Counted from the stretch's first letter, positions 18,159 to 30,018 are shown. The stretch: 64,000 nucleotides of DNA from Pseudomonas sp. UYIF39 (GCF_029963765.1 NZ_JALBYU010000005.1:124001-188000); one strand, 5' to 3'. The notes: generated from the sequence alone by a model not told the origin. A program made the numbers and translations.

Positions 18159-19316
18159 ATGAACATCACCACCTTTGCCAAACGCCTGTGCCTGCTAGTC
18201 CCGCTGCTCCTCTCGCCTGCCGCTTTCGCGGTCGAGATGATGCCGTCGCCACCGCAACTGGCCGCCAAAGCCTACGTACTCATGGACGCCAGCAGCGGCA
18301 ACGTGCTGGTGGAGAACAACGGTGACCAGCGTCTGCCTCCGGCCAGCCTGACCAAGCTGATGACCGCATACATCGCGACCCTGGAAATCCGTCGTGGCCA
18401 GATTGGCGAAAACGATCCGGTGACCGTCAGCGAAAATGCCTGGCGTACCGGCGGTTCGCGGATGTTCATCAAGGTCGGCTCGCAGGTGACTGTCAGCGAC
18501 CTGCTGCACGGCATCATCATTCAGTCGGGTAACGACGCCAGCGTTGCGCTCTCCGAGCACATCGCCGGCAGCGAAGACGCCTTCGCTGACATGATGAACA
18601 AAACCGTGGCTGACCTGGGCATGACCAACAGCCACTTCATGAACCCGACCGGTCTGCCGAACCCTGAGCACTACTCGTCGGCTCACGACATGGCGGTGCT
18701 GGCTCGCGCGATCATCCACGAAGACCCGGCTCACTACGCGATCTACTCGCAGAAAGAGTTCTTCTGGAACGGCATCAAGCAACCTAACCGTAACCTGCTG
18801 CTGTGGCGCGACAAGACGGTTGACGGCCTGAAAACCGGCCACACCGACGAAGCCGGCTATTGCATGGTGTCTTCGGCAGTACGTGACGGCATGCGCCTGA
18901 TCGCTGTGGTGTTCGGCACCAGCAGCGAAGTGGCTCGCGCCTCTGAAACCCAAAAGCTGTTGACCTACGGTTTCCGCTTCTTCGAAACCCAGACCTTCTA
19001 TCAGAAAGGCGCCGAGCTGGCTCAGGCTCCTGTCTGGAAAGGCACCACCAATCAAGTCAAGGCCGGCCTGGCTGAAGACCTGACCATGACCCTGCCAAAA
19101 GGCCAGCTGAAAAAGCTCGCTGCCAGCATGACCATGAACCCGCAACTGGTTGCGCCAATCGCCAAGGGCGACGTGATCGGTAAAGTCGAAGTGAAACTGG
19201 ACGACAAAGTGGTGCACAGCGCCGACCTGATCGCTCTGGACGCGGTCGACGAGGGTGGTATCTTCCGTCGCATGTGGGATAGCATCCGTCTATTCTTCTA
19301 CGGCTTGTTCAACTGA
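18159..19316 (+). CDS. dacA: D-alanyl-D-alanine carboxypeptidase (PBP5)
   Basis: 385 residues; named dacC in P. aeruginosa. Signal peptide cleaved after AAFA. Serine motifs: SLTK (Ser63), SGN near residue 126 and KTG near 225. A C-terminal PBP5 domain and an amphipathic tail (MWDSIRLFFYGLF) anchor it to the inner membrane. It trims pentapeptides, controlling cross-linking. The 181-base gap before it contains hairpins and room for its own promoter. Confidence 0.96.
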   Translation: MNITTFAKRLCLLVPLLLSPAAFAVEMMPSPPQLAAKAYVLMDASSGNVLVENNGDQRLPPASLTKLMTAYIATLEIRRGQIGENDPVTVSENAWRTGGSRMFIKVGSQVTVSDLLHGIIIQSGNDASVALSEHIAGSEDAFADMMNKTVADLGMTNSHFMNPTGLPNPEHYSSAHDMAVLARAIIHEDPAHYAIYSQKEFFWNGIKQPNRNLLLWRDKTVDGLKTGHTDEAGYCMVSSAVRDGMRLIAVVFGTSSEVARASETQKLLTYGFRFFETQTFYQKGAELAQAPVWKGTTNQVKAGLAEDLTMTLPKGQLKKLAASMTMNPQLVAPIAKGDVIGKVEVKLDDKVVHSADLIALDAVDEGGIFRRMWDSIRLFFYGLFN

Positions 19317-19331
19317 ATTAGTGTGGACTTG

Positions 19332-19363
19332 CATGGCCCTGTTCCAATTGGAGCGGGGCCATG
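19332..19363 (+). other. Strong hairpin between dacA and ybeD
   Basis: CATGGCCC pairs with GGGCCATG, with an inner GTTCC/GGAGC helix around AATT. No T-run follows, so intrinsic termination is doubtful; it may protect the dacA 3' end or attenuate ybeD-lipB. Confidence 0.6.
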
Positions 19364-19395
19364 TCCGTTGCCACGGCTTACGAGGCCGTTACGCC

Positions 19396-19671
19396 ATGAC
19401 AGACACCGAAGTAAAGGCGCCAAAAATCGAATTCCCCTGCGCGGATTACCCTATCAAGGTGATCGGCGACACCGGCGTGGGTTTCAAGGACAAGATCATC
19501 GCGATCCTTGAGAAACACGCGACCGTTGACCACAAAACCCTGGCCGAGCGCCAGAGTACCAACGGCAAGTACACGACCATCCAGCTGCACATCATCGCCA
19601 CCGGTCAAGAACAGCTGTACGACATCAACAGCGAGTTGCGGGCTACCGGTTTCGTGCACATGGTGCTGTGA
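19396..19671 (+). CDS. ybeD: YbeD/DUF493 family protein
   Basis: 91 residues. Small alpha-beta protein with an ACT-like regulatory fold in the E. coli homologue; role not established, but it is almost always beside lipB. Landmarks: [16 protein letters not shown] and [20 protein letters not shown]. Its stop overlaps the lipB ATG (TGATG). Confidence 0.93.
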   Translation: MTDTEVKAPKIEFPCADYPIKVIGDTGVGFKDKIIAILEKHATVDHKTLAERQSTNGKYTTIQLHIIATGQEQLYDINSELRATGFVHMVL

Positions 19672-20318
19672 TGTCTGGCACGCTGGGCTTTCGCGAGCTC
19701 GGCCAGATGGCTTACGAGCCGGTCTGGCATGCCATGCAACGCTTCACCAACGAACGTGGCAGCGATGCCGCGGACGAGATCTGGCTGGTCGAGCACCCAC
19801 CGGTGTTCACTCAGGGGCAGGCCGGCAAGGCTGAGCACGTGTTACTCCCGGGAGATATTCCGGTAGTAAAGGTTGATCGCGGTGGTCAGGTGACTTATCA
19901 CGGTCCCGGCCAATTGGTGGCCTACCTGTTGCTCGATGTGCGTAAGCTGGGTTTCGGCGTGCGTGACCTGGTCAGCCGCATGGAACAATGCCTGATCGAG
20001 TTGCTGGCCAGCTACGGCGTCACTGCCGTGGCCAAGCCGGATGCTCCGGGTGTCTACGTCAATGGGGCGAAAATCGCTTCTCTGGGTCTGCGGATCCGCC
20101 ACGGTTGTTCCTTTCATGGCCTGGCCCTGAATGTTGACATGAACCTGGAACCGTTTCGACGGATTAATCCCTGCGGCTACGCCGGGCTGGCGATGACCCA
20201 GCTGAGCGATCACGCAGGATCGATTGAATTTGCCGAGGTAAGTGCCCGGCTGCGCGCGCAGCTCGTCAAACACCTCGACTATGCTGAGCAGACGACCCTA
20301 ACGGGCGGAATCGACTGA
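19671..20318 (+). CDS. lipB: Octanoyl-[acyl-carrier-protein]:protein N-octanoyltransferase
   Basis: 215 residues. Transfers octanoate from ACP to lipoyl domains. Signature [18 protein letters not shown] near residue 70 and the catalytic Cys in [14 protein letters not shown] are present. Coupled to ybeD and followed after one base by lipA, so octanoyl transfer and sulfur insertion are co-expressed. Confidence 0.97.
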   Translation: MSGTLGFRELGQMAYEPVWHAMQRFTNERGSDAADEIWLVEHPPVFTQGQAGKAEHVLLPGDIPVVKVDRGGQVTYHGPGQLVAYLLLDVRKLGFGVRDLVSRMEQCLIELLASYGVTAVAKPDAPGVYVNGAKIASLGLRIRHGCSFHGLALNVDMNLEPFRRINPCGYAGLAMTQLSDHAGSIEFAEVSARLRAQLVKHLDYAEQTTLTGGID

Positions 20319-20319
20319 T

Positions 20320-21345
20320 ATGACTACTGATGCAGTGCAAACCATGATCCCGACGCTGGATGTCACCGAGCGTCCGGCCCCGCGTGCCAAGGTTGAAGCC
20401 GGCGTGAAGCTGCGCGGCGCCGAGAAGGTTGCACGTATCCCGGTGAAGATCATTCCGACCACCGAACTGCCGAAGAAACCTGACTGGATTCGCGTGCGTA
20501 TCCCGGTTTCCCCGGAAGTCGACCGCATCAAGGCCCTGCTGCGCAAACACAAGCTGCACAGTGTCTGCGAAGAAGCGTCCTGCCCGAACCTGGGCGAATG
20601 TTTCTCCGGCGGCACCGCGACCTTCATGATCATGGGTGACATCTGCACCCGTCGCTGCCCGTTCTGCGACGTTGGCCACGGTCGTCCGAAGCCACTGGAC
20701 ACCAACGAGCCGGAAAGCCTGGCCATTGCCATCGCCGACCTGAAACTCAAGTACGTGGTGATCACCTCGGTTGACCGCGATGACCTGCGTGACGGCGGTG
20801 CCCAGCACTTTGCCGATTGCATCCGCGAGATCCGCAAGCTGTCGCCGAACGTGCAGCTCGAAACCCTGGTTCCGGATTACCGTGGCCGTATGGACGTTGC
20901 GCTGGAAATCACCGCTGCCGAGCCACCGGATGTGTTCAACCACAACCTGGAAACCGTGCCGCGCCTGTACAAGGCTGCGCGTCCGGGTTCGGACTACCAG
21001 TGGTCGCTGACCCTGCTGCAACGCTTCAAGCAGATGATGCCGCACATTCCGACCAAGTCCGGCCTGATGCTGGGTCTTGGCGAGACCGACGAAGAAGTGA
21101 TCGAAGTCATGAAGCGCATGCGCGAACACGACATCGACATGCTGACCCTGGGCCAGTACCTGCAACCGTCGCGCAGTCACTTGCCGGTGGAGCGTTTTGT
21201 GCATCCGGATACCTTCGCCTGGTTCGCCGAGGAAGGCTACAAAATGGGCTTCAAAAACGTCGCTTCTGGCCCGTTGGTGCGTTCCTCGTACCACGCCGAC
21301 GAGCAGGCGAAACTGGTTAAAGCTGAATTGATGTCGTCCTTGTAA
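20320..21345 (+). CDS. lipA: Lipoyl synthase
   Basis: 341 residues. Radical-SAM enzyme that inserts two sulfurs into protein-bound octanoate. The auxiliary cluster Cys set [12 protein letters not shown] (about residues 83-94) precedes the radical-SAM motif CTRRCPFC (about residues 109-116). The C-terminal Ser-rich ligand region ([13 protein letters not shown]) is intact. Ends the ybeD-lipB-lipA operon at a strong terminator. Confidence 0.98.
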   Translation: MTTDAVQTMIPTLDVTERPAPRAKVEAGVKLRGAEKVARIPVKIIPTTELPKKPDWIRVRIPVSPEVDRIKALLRKHKLHSVCEEASCPNLGECFSGGTATFMIMGDICTRRCPFCDVGHGRPKPLDTNEPESLAIAIADLKLKYVVITSVDRDDLRDGGAQHFADCIREIRKLSPNVQLETLVPDYRGRMDVALEITAAEPPDVFNHNLETVPRLYKAARPGSDYQWSLTLLQRFKQMMPHIPTKSGLMLGLGETDEEVIEVMKRMREHDIDMLTLGQYLQPSRSHLPVERFVHPDTFAWFAEEGYKMGFKNVASGPLVRSSYHADEQAKLVKAELMSSL

Positions 21346-21350
21346 CAAAG

Positions 21351-21386
21351 CGCCCGCAAGGCTTTTCAGCCTTGCGGGCGTTTTTG
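21351..21386 (+). terminator. Rho-independent terminator after lipA
   Basis: Perfect 12-base stem CGCCCGCAAGGC/GCCTTGCGGGCG with a TTTTCA loop, followed by TTTTTG. It begins 5 bases after the lipA stop. Confidence 0.95.
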
Positions 21387-21508
21387 TTGGCCGTGCCTAC
21401 GGCCACTACAGTCTTTTCCTGCAACCTGCGGGGCGACTGATCCTCTTCTGTTTGTCCCCGTTCCTGACTACTGTGTGCTGAAGCTTTTTTGCGCAGGGAG
21501 ATTCATGG

Positions 21509-22459
21509 ATGACCGTTCGACCGACTCACACCCTTTGTCCTCACGTCCCCGTTCCGGCCTTGCCGTCGGAAGGGCTGATCGGCGTCATCGCGCCCGCCGG
21601 TCCCGCAGCGCTGGACTCCGATAAAGCCATCGCCTGGATGCGCGCTCGCGGATATTCGCTGCGGGTTTTCCCCGGCGTGTACGAGAAAGATGATTATCTG
21701 GCCGGCAATGACGATGTGCGGCTCAATGACCTGCACGCGGCGTTTGCCGACAGTGAGGTCGACGCCATCATTTGCTTGCGTGGGGGTTACGGTACGCCGC
21801 GGTTGCTCGATCGCATCGACTTTGAACTGCTGCGCAACAATGCCAAGCCGTTCATCGGCTACAGCGACATCACTGCGCTGCACTTGGCGATCAGCCGTTA
21901 TGCGGGCTTCGTGACCTTTCATGGCCCGATGCTCAACGCCGACCTGCTAGGTGACAAGCAAAAACCTACCGAGTCTTCATTCTTCAACATGCTCAGAGGA
22001 CAGTTGAAGGCCGGTAGTGTGTTGATGCACCCGGTGGCCTACCCGTTGACCACCATTGAGCCTGGTATCGCTCACGGGCGTTTGCTGGGGGGCAATCTTT
22101 CGATAATCGCCGCGACCATGGGCACGCCGTACGAGATGGATGCCGAGGGCGTCATCCTGTTCATCGAGGACATCAACGAGCCGTTGTATCGAATCGACCG
22201 GTTGCTGACCCATCTGCGCCTGGCCGGCACGCTGCACAAGTTGCGCGGGGTTCTGGTGGGGGATGTGGCGGGGGTTGATACGGTTTCTCTGGAGCGCTTG
22301 CTCAAGCAGACCTTTGCGCCTTTGCGGATACCGGTGTTGTCCGGTTGGCGCAGCGGGCATTGCGATCCGAACCTGACGTTGCCGATGGGCGCGCTGGTGA
22401 GGCTGGATGCGGGGAGCAAGGAATTGGTGTTGGAGCAGGATGTGGTGGTCAGGTCATAG
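21509..22459 (+). CDS. ldcA: LD-carboxypeptidase (S66 family)
   Basis: 316 residues, cytoplasmic. Cleaves the terminal D-Ala from recycled tetrapeptides. S66 landmarks: LIGVIAPAGP at the start, CLRGGYGTPRLLD, the nucleophile motif GYSDITALHLA, HGRLLGGNLSIIAATMGTP, and a late SGWRSGHCDPNLTLPMG that carries the catalytic His. A GCAGGGAG ribosome-binding site is 8 bases upstream. MccF-type immunity peptidases share the fold, but context favours peptidoglycan recycling. Confidence 0.9.
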   Translation: MTVRPTHTLCPHVPVPALPSEGLIGVIAPAGPAALDSDKAIAWMRARGYSLRVFPGVYEKDDYLAGNDDVRLNDLHAAFADSEVDAIICLRGGYGTPRLLDRIDFELLRNNAKPFIGYSDITALHLAISRYAGFVTFHGPMLNADLLGDKQKPTESSFFNMLRGQLKAGSVLMHPVAYPLTTIEPGIAHGRLLGGNLSIIAATMGTPYEMDAEGVILFIEDINEPLYRIDRLLTHLRLAGTLHKLRGVLVGDVAGVDTVSLERLLKQTFAPLRIPVLSGWRSGHCDPNLTLPMGALVRLDAGSKELVLEQDVVVRS

Positions 22460-22470
22460 CGCGTAGCAAA

Positions 22471-22505
22471 AAAAGATCGCAGCTTTCGGCTGCGATCTTT
22501 TGCTT
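22471..22505. terminator. Bidirectional intrinsic terminator
   Basis: AAAAGATCGCAGC pairs with GCTGCGATCTTTT around a TTTCG loop (13 base pairs), with an A-run on the left and T-run on the right, so it can stop both the ldcA transcript and the convergent transglycosylase transcript. Confidence 0.92.
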
Positions 22506-23828
22506 TTAGCGGTTACGAAGGCCTTCGAGCAACTTGTGCGTCGGATACCCATCCGCCGGCCAGCCAAACGACTGCTGGGCACTGCGGATCGCCTTGCGGG
22601 TGTTGGCGCCGATAATGCCATCGGCGGTGCCCGCGTCGTAGTTCTGAGCACTCAGCAGGCTTTGCAGTTCGATCCGCTCGGTACGGCTCAGCGGCAAATC
22701 ATCTTTGGGCCACATGCCGTTGATCAGGCCGGTGCCGTTGAAACGCTCGGACAACAGGCTTACGGCCAAGGCGTAGGACGATGAGTTGTTGTACTTGAGG
22801 ATCGCGCGGAAGTTGTCGAGGACCAGGAACGCCGGGCCACGGTAACCGGCCGGCAGCATCAGGGCGGCTGACAGGTGTTCGGAGCCTGCCGGAACCTGGC
22901 CGCCATTGGGCAGGGTAACGCCCAATTGCAGCCATTCAGCGACGCTCTTGCGAATCGTGCCATCGGCCAGGATGTAGTTGAAACTGCCCGGCAGCTGCAC
23001 TTCAAAGCCCCACGGCTGGCCTTTCTGCCAGCCTGAACTTTGCAGGTAGTGCGCCGTCGAGGCCAGCGCGTCGGCCGGACTGCCCCAGATATCGCGGCGA
23101 CCATCGCCATCGAAGTCCACGGCTTGGGTGTTGTAGGTAGTCGGGATGAACTGGGTCTGGCCCATGGCGCCAGCCCAGGAACCGAGCATTTTCTCAGGCT
23201 CGATATCACCCTGTTGCAGGATCTGCAGGGCGGCGATCAGTTGCGCGTGGGCAAACCCGGGACGCCGACCTTCATAGGCCAGGGTCGCCAGGGAGTTAAT
23301 CACCGACTTGTTGCCCTGAAACTGCCCGAAGTTACTTTCCATGCCCCACACCGAGACCAGTGCCTGACGATCGACGCCGTAGCGCTGTTCGATGCTTTGC
23401 AGGATGTCGGCGTACTGGCTGACGAGCGCCTGACCTTTGCGTACCCGCAGCGGCGAAAGGGCGCCGTCGAGGTATTCCCAGACCGGGCGGGAGAACTCTG
23501 GTTGGCTGCGATCAGCACGAATCACGCTGGCGTCGAAGCTGACATTGGCAAACGCACGATCGAACAGATCGGCGCGGATCCCGGCGGCCAGCGCATCCTT
23601 GCGGAAACCTGCCTGCCATTCGGCAAAGGTCTGGGTGGGCTGGATGTCGAGGTCTTCACCGGTCGGAACCACAGGCGGAATGACCGCAGGGGCTGTCGCG
23701 ACGGGGAGGGTCTGAAGCGGCTTGGCGTCGGCTGCGGTGGGTTTTTCCGCGCAGGCAACAAGCAAAATGAGGCTGGAGGCAGCGATCAGTTGGCGCAGGG
23801 GCCAACGACGGGAAATACAAAGGGGCAT
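22506..23828 (-). CDS. Lytic murein transglycosylase with C-terminal peptidoglycan-binding domain
   Basis: 440 residues. Lipoprotein signal peptide with lipobox LVAC near residue 26, then a Pro/Ala-rich linker. SLT_2 catalytic domain: SVWGMESNFGQFQG with the catalytic Glu, then GSWAGAMGQTQFIPTTY and VDFDGDGRRDIWG. A C-terminal PG_binding_1 domain (about residues 375-435, RTERIELQSLLSAQNYDAG) follows. It is a second MltB-like enzyme in this window, distinct from that at 15957. The start was moved downstream of an in-frame extension so that the lipobox is correctly placed. Confidence 0.92.
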   Translation of the reverse strand: MPLCISRRWPLRQLIAASSLILLVACAEKPTAADAKPLQTLPVATAPAVIPPVVPTGEDLDIQPTQTFAEWQAGFRKDALAAGIRADLFDRAFANVSFDASVIRADRSQPEFSRPVWEYLDGALSPLRVRKGQALVSQYADILQSIEQRYGVDRQALVSVWGMESNFGQFQGNKSVINSLATLAYEGRRPGFAHAQLIAALQILQQGDIEPEKMLGSWAGAMGQTQFIPTTYNTQAVDFDGDGRRDIWGSPADALASTAHYLQSSGWQKGQPWGFEVQLPGSFNYILADGTIRKSVAEWLQLGVTLPNGGQVPAGSEHLSAALMLPAGYRGPAFLVLDNFRAILKYNNSSSYALAVSLLSERFNGTGLINGMWPKDDLPLSRTERIELQSLLSAQNYDAGTADGIIGANTRKAIRSAQQSFGWPADGYPTHKLLEGLRNR

Positions 23829-23890
23829 GCACGGGTCCAGGGAATACGAATCAGGTGCAGACCTTAACATGTTGAGCGAGCGCTTGCCTT

Positions 23891-24055
23891 TCAGGCCGCC
23901 AGAAAGTAAGAAGCCTCCCAGCTATTAGACTGGAAGGCTTCGCGGCGGTAGCTGCCTTTGCCCTTGCCGGCTCGTTCCTGACGGCTGCGGAACAGTGGCT
24001 GGGCGATGATGGATTTGGCCTTGTTCGGGCCATGCTTCGATGGCTTTTTGCTCAT
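23891..24055 (-). CDS. arfA: Alternative ribosome-rescue factor A
   Basis: 54 residues. ArfA recruits RF2 to release ribosomes stalled on mRNAs without a stop codon when trans-translation fails. The family core is visible: PLFRSRQERAGKGKGSYRRE matches the E. coli pattern of a PLFR motif followed by KGKGSY. The C-terminus (SNSWEASYFLAA) is shorter. The coding region contains a hairpin at 23910-23941 just before the stop codon, the arrangement known to make E. coli arfA mRNA a non-stop message. In the same orientation as holA upstream and the transglycosylase downstream. Confidence 0.85.
   Translation of the reverse strand: MSKKPSKHGPNKAKSIIAQPLFRSRQERAGKGKGSYRREAFQSNSWEASYFLAA
23910..23941 (-). 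promoter_or_regulatory. Intragenic arfA hairpin (processing/termination site)
   Basis: In the mRNA, a 12-pair stem (GAAGCCUUCCAG with CUGGGAGGCUUC, one G-U) closes an 8-base loop and is followed by UUACUUUCU. It lies within the last codons of arfA, upstream of the stop. In E. coli an equivalent structure is cut by RNase III or terminates transcription, so ArfA is tagged by tmRNA unless tmRNA is missing. Confidence 0.8.
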
Positions 24056-24168
24056 GATGATTTCTCGCAAGTGAGTGGGCTTTGCGGGGCAAATCATCGG
24101 CCGAAGCTGGGGATCTGTCTATAGGACAGTTGGATGTGTGTTGTGTAGGAAAGCAGGATCTTTTGATC

Positions 24169-25206
24169 TTATTCAGCGGGCAAAGACAATCTCTGCCCGG
24201 CCATCAGCAACGACAACCGACTCAAACTCATCCACGGCGAACCGGCCGCCTGGCCTTTGATCTGCGCATCGATACGCTGGGCCTCGAGCAACAACTGCGC
24301 CCAGCGTTGCGCCGAGTAGCGTTGCAGGGCTTTGCTCATCAGTGGTTTGCGTTTGTCCCAGACCGGAGGTCGGGCAGAGCTGAAGGCTTTGTCCAGTGGC
24401 ACGCCCTGGCTATATTGCAGTGACAGGTTGGCCAGCAGGCGCAGCTCCCGGGCCAGCGCCCAGAGAATCACGGGTGGTTCGACGCCTTCTCCGCGCAGGC
24501 CTTCGAGCATGCGCAGGGCATGAGCTGCTTCACCATTGAGAATCGCATCGGTCAGGCCAAAGACATCGAAGCGCGCACTGTCGGCCACCGCCGCTTGCAC
24601 GGTATCAACGGTGATCTGACCACCTTCGGCCATCAGTTTGAGCTTTTCGATTTCCTGGGCAGCCGCGAGCAGGTTGCCTTCGACCCGTGCGGCGATCAGT
24701 TCGACGGCGTCCTGGCTGGCGGAAAGCCCGGCCTGGGACAACCGTTGACGGATCCAGCTCGGCAACTGGTTGGCCTCTATCGGCCAGATTTGCACGAACT
24801 GAGTCTGCTGACCTTCGACCAGCGCCTTGCCCCACTTGGTTTTCTGCGCACTGCCATCAAGTTTCGGCAGGCTGATCAGCAACACCGCGTCTTCGGCGGG
24901 CCTTGAGCAGTACTCGATAAACGCGGCAGCGCCTTTGTCACCGGGTTTGCCGGACGGCAGACGCAGTTCCAGCAGGCGTTTTTCGGCGAACAGCGACATG
25001 CTCGCGCCGGCTTGCAGCAACGTTCCCCAGTCGAAACTGGCGTCGGCGGCGAAGACCTGGCGCTCGTCGAATCCCTGTTGGCGGGCGGCGGCACGAATGG
25101 CGTCGGCGGCCTCCTGACACAGCAGTGGGTCATCGCCACTGATGATGTAGACCGGCGCGAGAGCACCTTGCAGGTGTTTGGCGAGTTGGGCGGGGGCGAG
25201 TTTCAT
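24169..25206 (-). CDS. holA: DNA polymerase III subunit delta
   Basis: 345 residues. Clamp-loader subunit that opens the beta clamp. Family landmarks: LAPVYIISGDDPLLCQEAAD near the N-terminus, VLLISLPKLDGSAQKTKW, and the C-terminal collar region (ILWALARELRLLANL). Lies downstream of lptE in the leuS-lptE-holA operon, the order typical of gamma-proteobacteria. Confidence 0.95.
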   Translation of the reverse strand: MKLAPAQLAKHLQGALAPVYIISGDDPLLCQEAADAIRAAARQQGFDERQVFAADASFDWGTLLQAGASMSLFAEKRLLELRLPSGKPGDKGAAAFIEYCSRPAEDAVLLISLPKLDGSAQKTKWGKALVEGQQTQFVQIWPIEANQLPSWIRQRLSQAGLSASQDAVELIAARVEGNLLAAAQEIEKLKLMAEGGQITVDTVQAAVADSARFDVFGLTDAILNGEAAHALRMLEGLRGEGVEPPVILWALARELRLLANLSLQYSQGVPLDKAFSSARPPVWDKRKPLMSKALQRYSAQRWAQLLLEAQRIDAQIKGQAAGSPWMSLSRLSLLMAGQRLSLPAE

Positions 25207-25218
25207 AGGCCAGGGCGA

Positions 25219-25240
25219 ACGGGGCGCCTGAGCGCCCCGT
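25219..25240 (-). other. Intercistronic hairpin lptE-holA
   Basis: Perfect 9-base stem ACGGGGCGC/GCGCCCCGT with a 4-base loop (CTGA on the + strand). No T-run on the transcribed strand, so it is probably a stability or processing element between co-transcribed genes. Confidence 0.6.
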
Positions 25241-25245
25241 AAGTC

Positions 25246-25851
25246 TTACTGCTGCGGCAGTTGGATTGGCGACTGACGCGGAGTGTTCGCTTCAGCCTTC
25301 TGTGCCGCTTCCAGGGCCGCGGCTTCAGCCTTGGCACGGGCTTCGGCGGTCTGTTGCAACTGATCCAGCTGGGCAGGCGTGAGCTGTTGCAGGCGCAGCA
25401 TCATCCGTTGAACCAACTCACGATGCGTGTCTTTGCGCGCATCACTGGCTTCCTGGTCGGAACCCACCAGGTTGTTGCCGTCGTGCATGAAGACCTTCTG
25501 CACTTCGAGCTTGTCGCTCAGCAGCGACAGATCGTGCCCACCACGGATATCGTAGTTCAGCACTGTAGTCACCTGATACTCGCCAGTGCGACCGGCACCT
25601 GCGTAGCTGAGGATGCGCTGGGTTTCCTGCTCATCGGTCAGCACCAGCTTGTAAGGCGCACCGCTGTAGACCTTGACGCCGCTGCTTTCGAGTACCTGGC
25701 GCAGTTGAGTCACGGTTTCGCCGTAGGCGTTACGGGCACTCAGGTCGAGTTCCTTGATCGCCAGTTCGGTGGTGCCGGTGCCACGCAGCTGGAAACCGCA
25801 GGCGCTCAACAGGACCGCAAGGCCCATCACCAGCAAATTGCGTTTGATCAT
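25246..25851 (-). CDS. lptE: LPS-assembly lipoprotein LptE
   Basis: 201 residues. Lipoprotein signal with lipobox LSAC near residue 17, followed by GFQLRGTG, the hallmark opening of LptE. LptE plugs the LptD barrel and guides LPS to the outer leaflet. The C-terminal 50 residues are a charged Ala/Gln-rich helix (AEARAKAEAAALEAAQKAEA) longer than in E. coli, as commonly seen in Pseudomonas. Follows leuS in the operon. Confidence 0.95.
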   Translation of the reverse strand: MIKRNLLVMGLAVLLSACGFQLRGTGTTELAIKELDLSARNAYGETVTQLRQVLESSGVKVYSGAPYKLVLTDEQETQRILSYAGAGRTGEYQVTTVLNYDIRGGHDLSLLSDKLEVQKVFMHDGNNLVGSDQEASDARKDTHRELVQRMMLRLQQLTPAQLDQLQQTAEARAKAEAAALEAAQKAEANTPRQSPIQLPQQ

Positions 25852-25908
25852 CTTGTTGCTCCCCTTGAAACCATGTGGGCCGATCTTGCGGCCCGAAAGG
25901 TTTTACTC

Positions 25909-25931
25909 GGCGCCAGGCATGACCTGGCGCC
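25909..25931 (-). other. Intercistronic hairpin leuS-lptE
   Basis: GGCGCCAGG pairs with CCTGGCGCC around a 5-base loop. No T-run follows on the transcribed strand. Similar in style to the hairpin between lptE and holA. Confidence 0.55.
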
Positions 25932-25939
25932 TGATCCAA

Positions 25940-28606
<2,667 letters not shown>

Positions 28607-28825
28607 TCACGCCAAATCGGCGTTTCGGTGCCCAGACGAGCTGGAAGTGGAGTTACAGGAAGCGCCGTAGCATACATGACCGCACTCTACCGAGGGAAAC
28701 CCTGATTACTGCTGCGGGTCGCCCAAAAACCGCTGCGAGGGCCGTTGGTCGCAGCGCTCAGCCGGTTTGATGATGGAAGCTAAGCTCTAATTGGGGAGTA
28801 AGTCTTATCTTCAATGAGGTGAGGG

Positions 28826-29146
28826 ATGGTTGAGTCACGGCGAAAAGTTACAAAACCGGAGCTGTACGAAAGACTGATCGATCGTCTGGGAATGGCCCTG
28901 GACGCGGCAAAAACCGCTGACCGGTTACGCGATGAACGTCCACTGGAACTGGAATTGCGTGGCTTGAGCCCCGCAGAGTTTGCACTGGTCAAGGCGTATC
29001 TCGATCGCAGTGAACGTGAGACACACGGATGCTTGTCAGAAGCAGTGAAGCAACTCGACGCACCACGTTCGGCCAAGATCATCTGGCTCAAGGACAAGGT
29101 TCCCGGCAGGGACGCGGTAAAGGTCCGGTCTTTGCAATTCAAGTAA
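28826..29146 (+). CDS. Small conserved-looking hypothetical protein
   Basis: 106 residues, no signal peptide or membrane span, rich in charged residues and predicted mostly helical (VTKPELYERLIDRLGMALDA, SPAEFALVKAYLDRSERE). GAGG lies about 8 bases before the ATG. Codon use looks native. Divergent from leuS across a 279-base gap that holds only a small inverted repeat (ACGCC...GGCGT near 28610) and presumably both promoters. No family recognised. Confidence 0.7.
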   Translation: MVESRRKVTKPELYERLIDRLGMALDAAKTADRLRDERPLELELRGLSPAEFALVKAYLDRSERETHGCLSEAVKQLDAPRSAKIIWLKDKVPGRDAVKVRSLQFK

Positions 29147-29254
29147 GGACACTGGAAGTAATGTCTTATGTATTTGTGAAGCATAGTCCTTCCGTATTTG
29201 TTGTCGCATTGCGTCAACCCACTTAGGCTTCGGGCATCTTTTTGGAGATGCTCG

Positions 29255-30016
29255 ATGCCTTTTCGATATTTCGTTAAACAACTCCTGTTGCCGCCCGGCA
29301 TTCTTTTGCTGCTGTTGGTGCTTGCCTGGTGGTTGCGCCGCTCAAGACCGCGTCTTGCCGGATTCTGCTTTGCGTTGGGCGTGGGCGGCTTCTGGCTGAT
29401 GAGCTTGCCGGTGGTGGTGCAGTGGGGCGCCAAGGCGCTGGAAAGTGAAGTGCCGCTGTCCCGCGATGAATGGGCAACGCTGAGTCAGCGCGCCGATGCG
29501 ATCGTGGTGCTCGGTTCGGGGCGGGAGCGGGGCGATCCGGCATGGGGCGCTGACCAGCCAACGGGCGTGGGCCTGGAGCGCGAGCGCTATGCGGCGCGGC
29601 TGGCCAAGGCCTCCGGTTTGCCGATTCTGACCAGCGGAGGCCTGCATTACGGCACCCCGCCGACCGAAGCGAAGTTGATGGCGGACTCGTTGCTCGATGA
29701 TTTCGGCGTGGCCGTGCGTTGGCAGGAAGGGCGCAGCCGCACGACCCGGGAGAACGCGCAGTTCAGCGCCGAGGTGTTGTTGCCGGAAGGGGTCAAACGC
29801 GTGGTCGTCGTGACTCAGGCCTGGCACATGCCGCGAGCAGTCTGGAGTTTCAAAAAGGCAGGTTTTGAAGTGGTGCCAGCGCCGGTGGGGTTTTTAGGTG
29901 TGGACAACGCCCGGCCACTGGGTGGCTGGATGCCGGAATTCAAGTCGATCTGGCAGAGCGGGCAGTTGTTGAATGAGGCGGTGGGGCAGGTCGGTTACTC
30001 AATGTTTTACCGCTGA
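29255..30016 (+). CDS. YdcF/ElyC-family (DUF218) membrane protein
   Basis: 253 residues. Two N-terminal membrane segments (PPGILLLLLVLAWWL, then FCFALGVGGFWLMSLPVVVQ), followed by the DUF218 domain: ADAIVVLGSGRERGD, ILTSGGLHYG, EGRSRTTRENAQFSAEVL and VVVVTQAWHMPRAVWSFKKAG. ElyC in E. coli affects peptidoglycan and undecaprenyl carrier metabolism; the biochemistry of the domain is unsettled. A TTTGGAGA ribosome-binding site sets the start. Confidence 0.88.
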   Translation: MPFRYFVKQLLLPPGILLLLLVLAWWLRRSRPRLAGFCFALGVGGFWLMSLPVVVQWGAKALESEVPLSRDEWATLSQRADAIVVLGSGRERGDPAWGADQPTGVGLERERYAARLAKASGLPILTSGGLHYGTPPTEAKLMADSLLDDFGVAVRWQEGRSRTTRENAQFSAEVLLPEGVKRVVVVTQAWHMPRAVWSFKKAGFEVVPAPVGFLGVDNARPLGGWMPEFKSIWQSGQLLNEAVGQVGYSMFYR

Positions 30017-30018
30017 CC

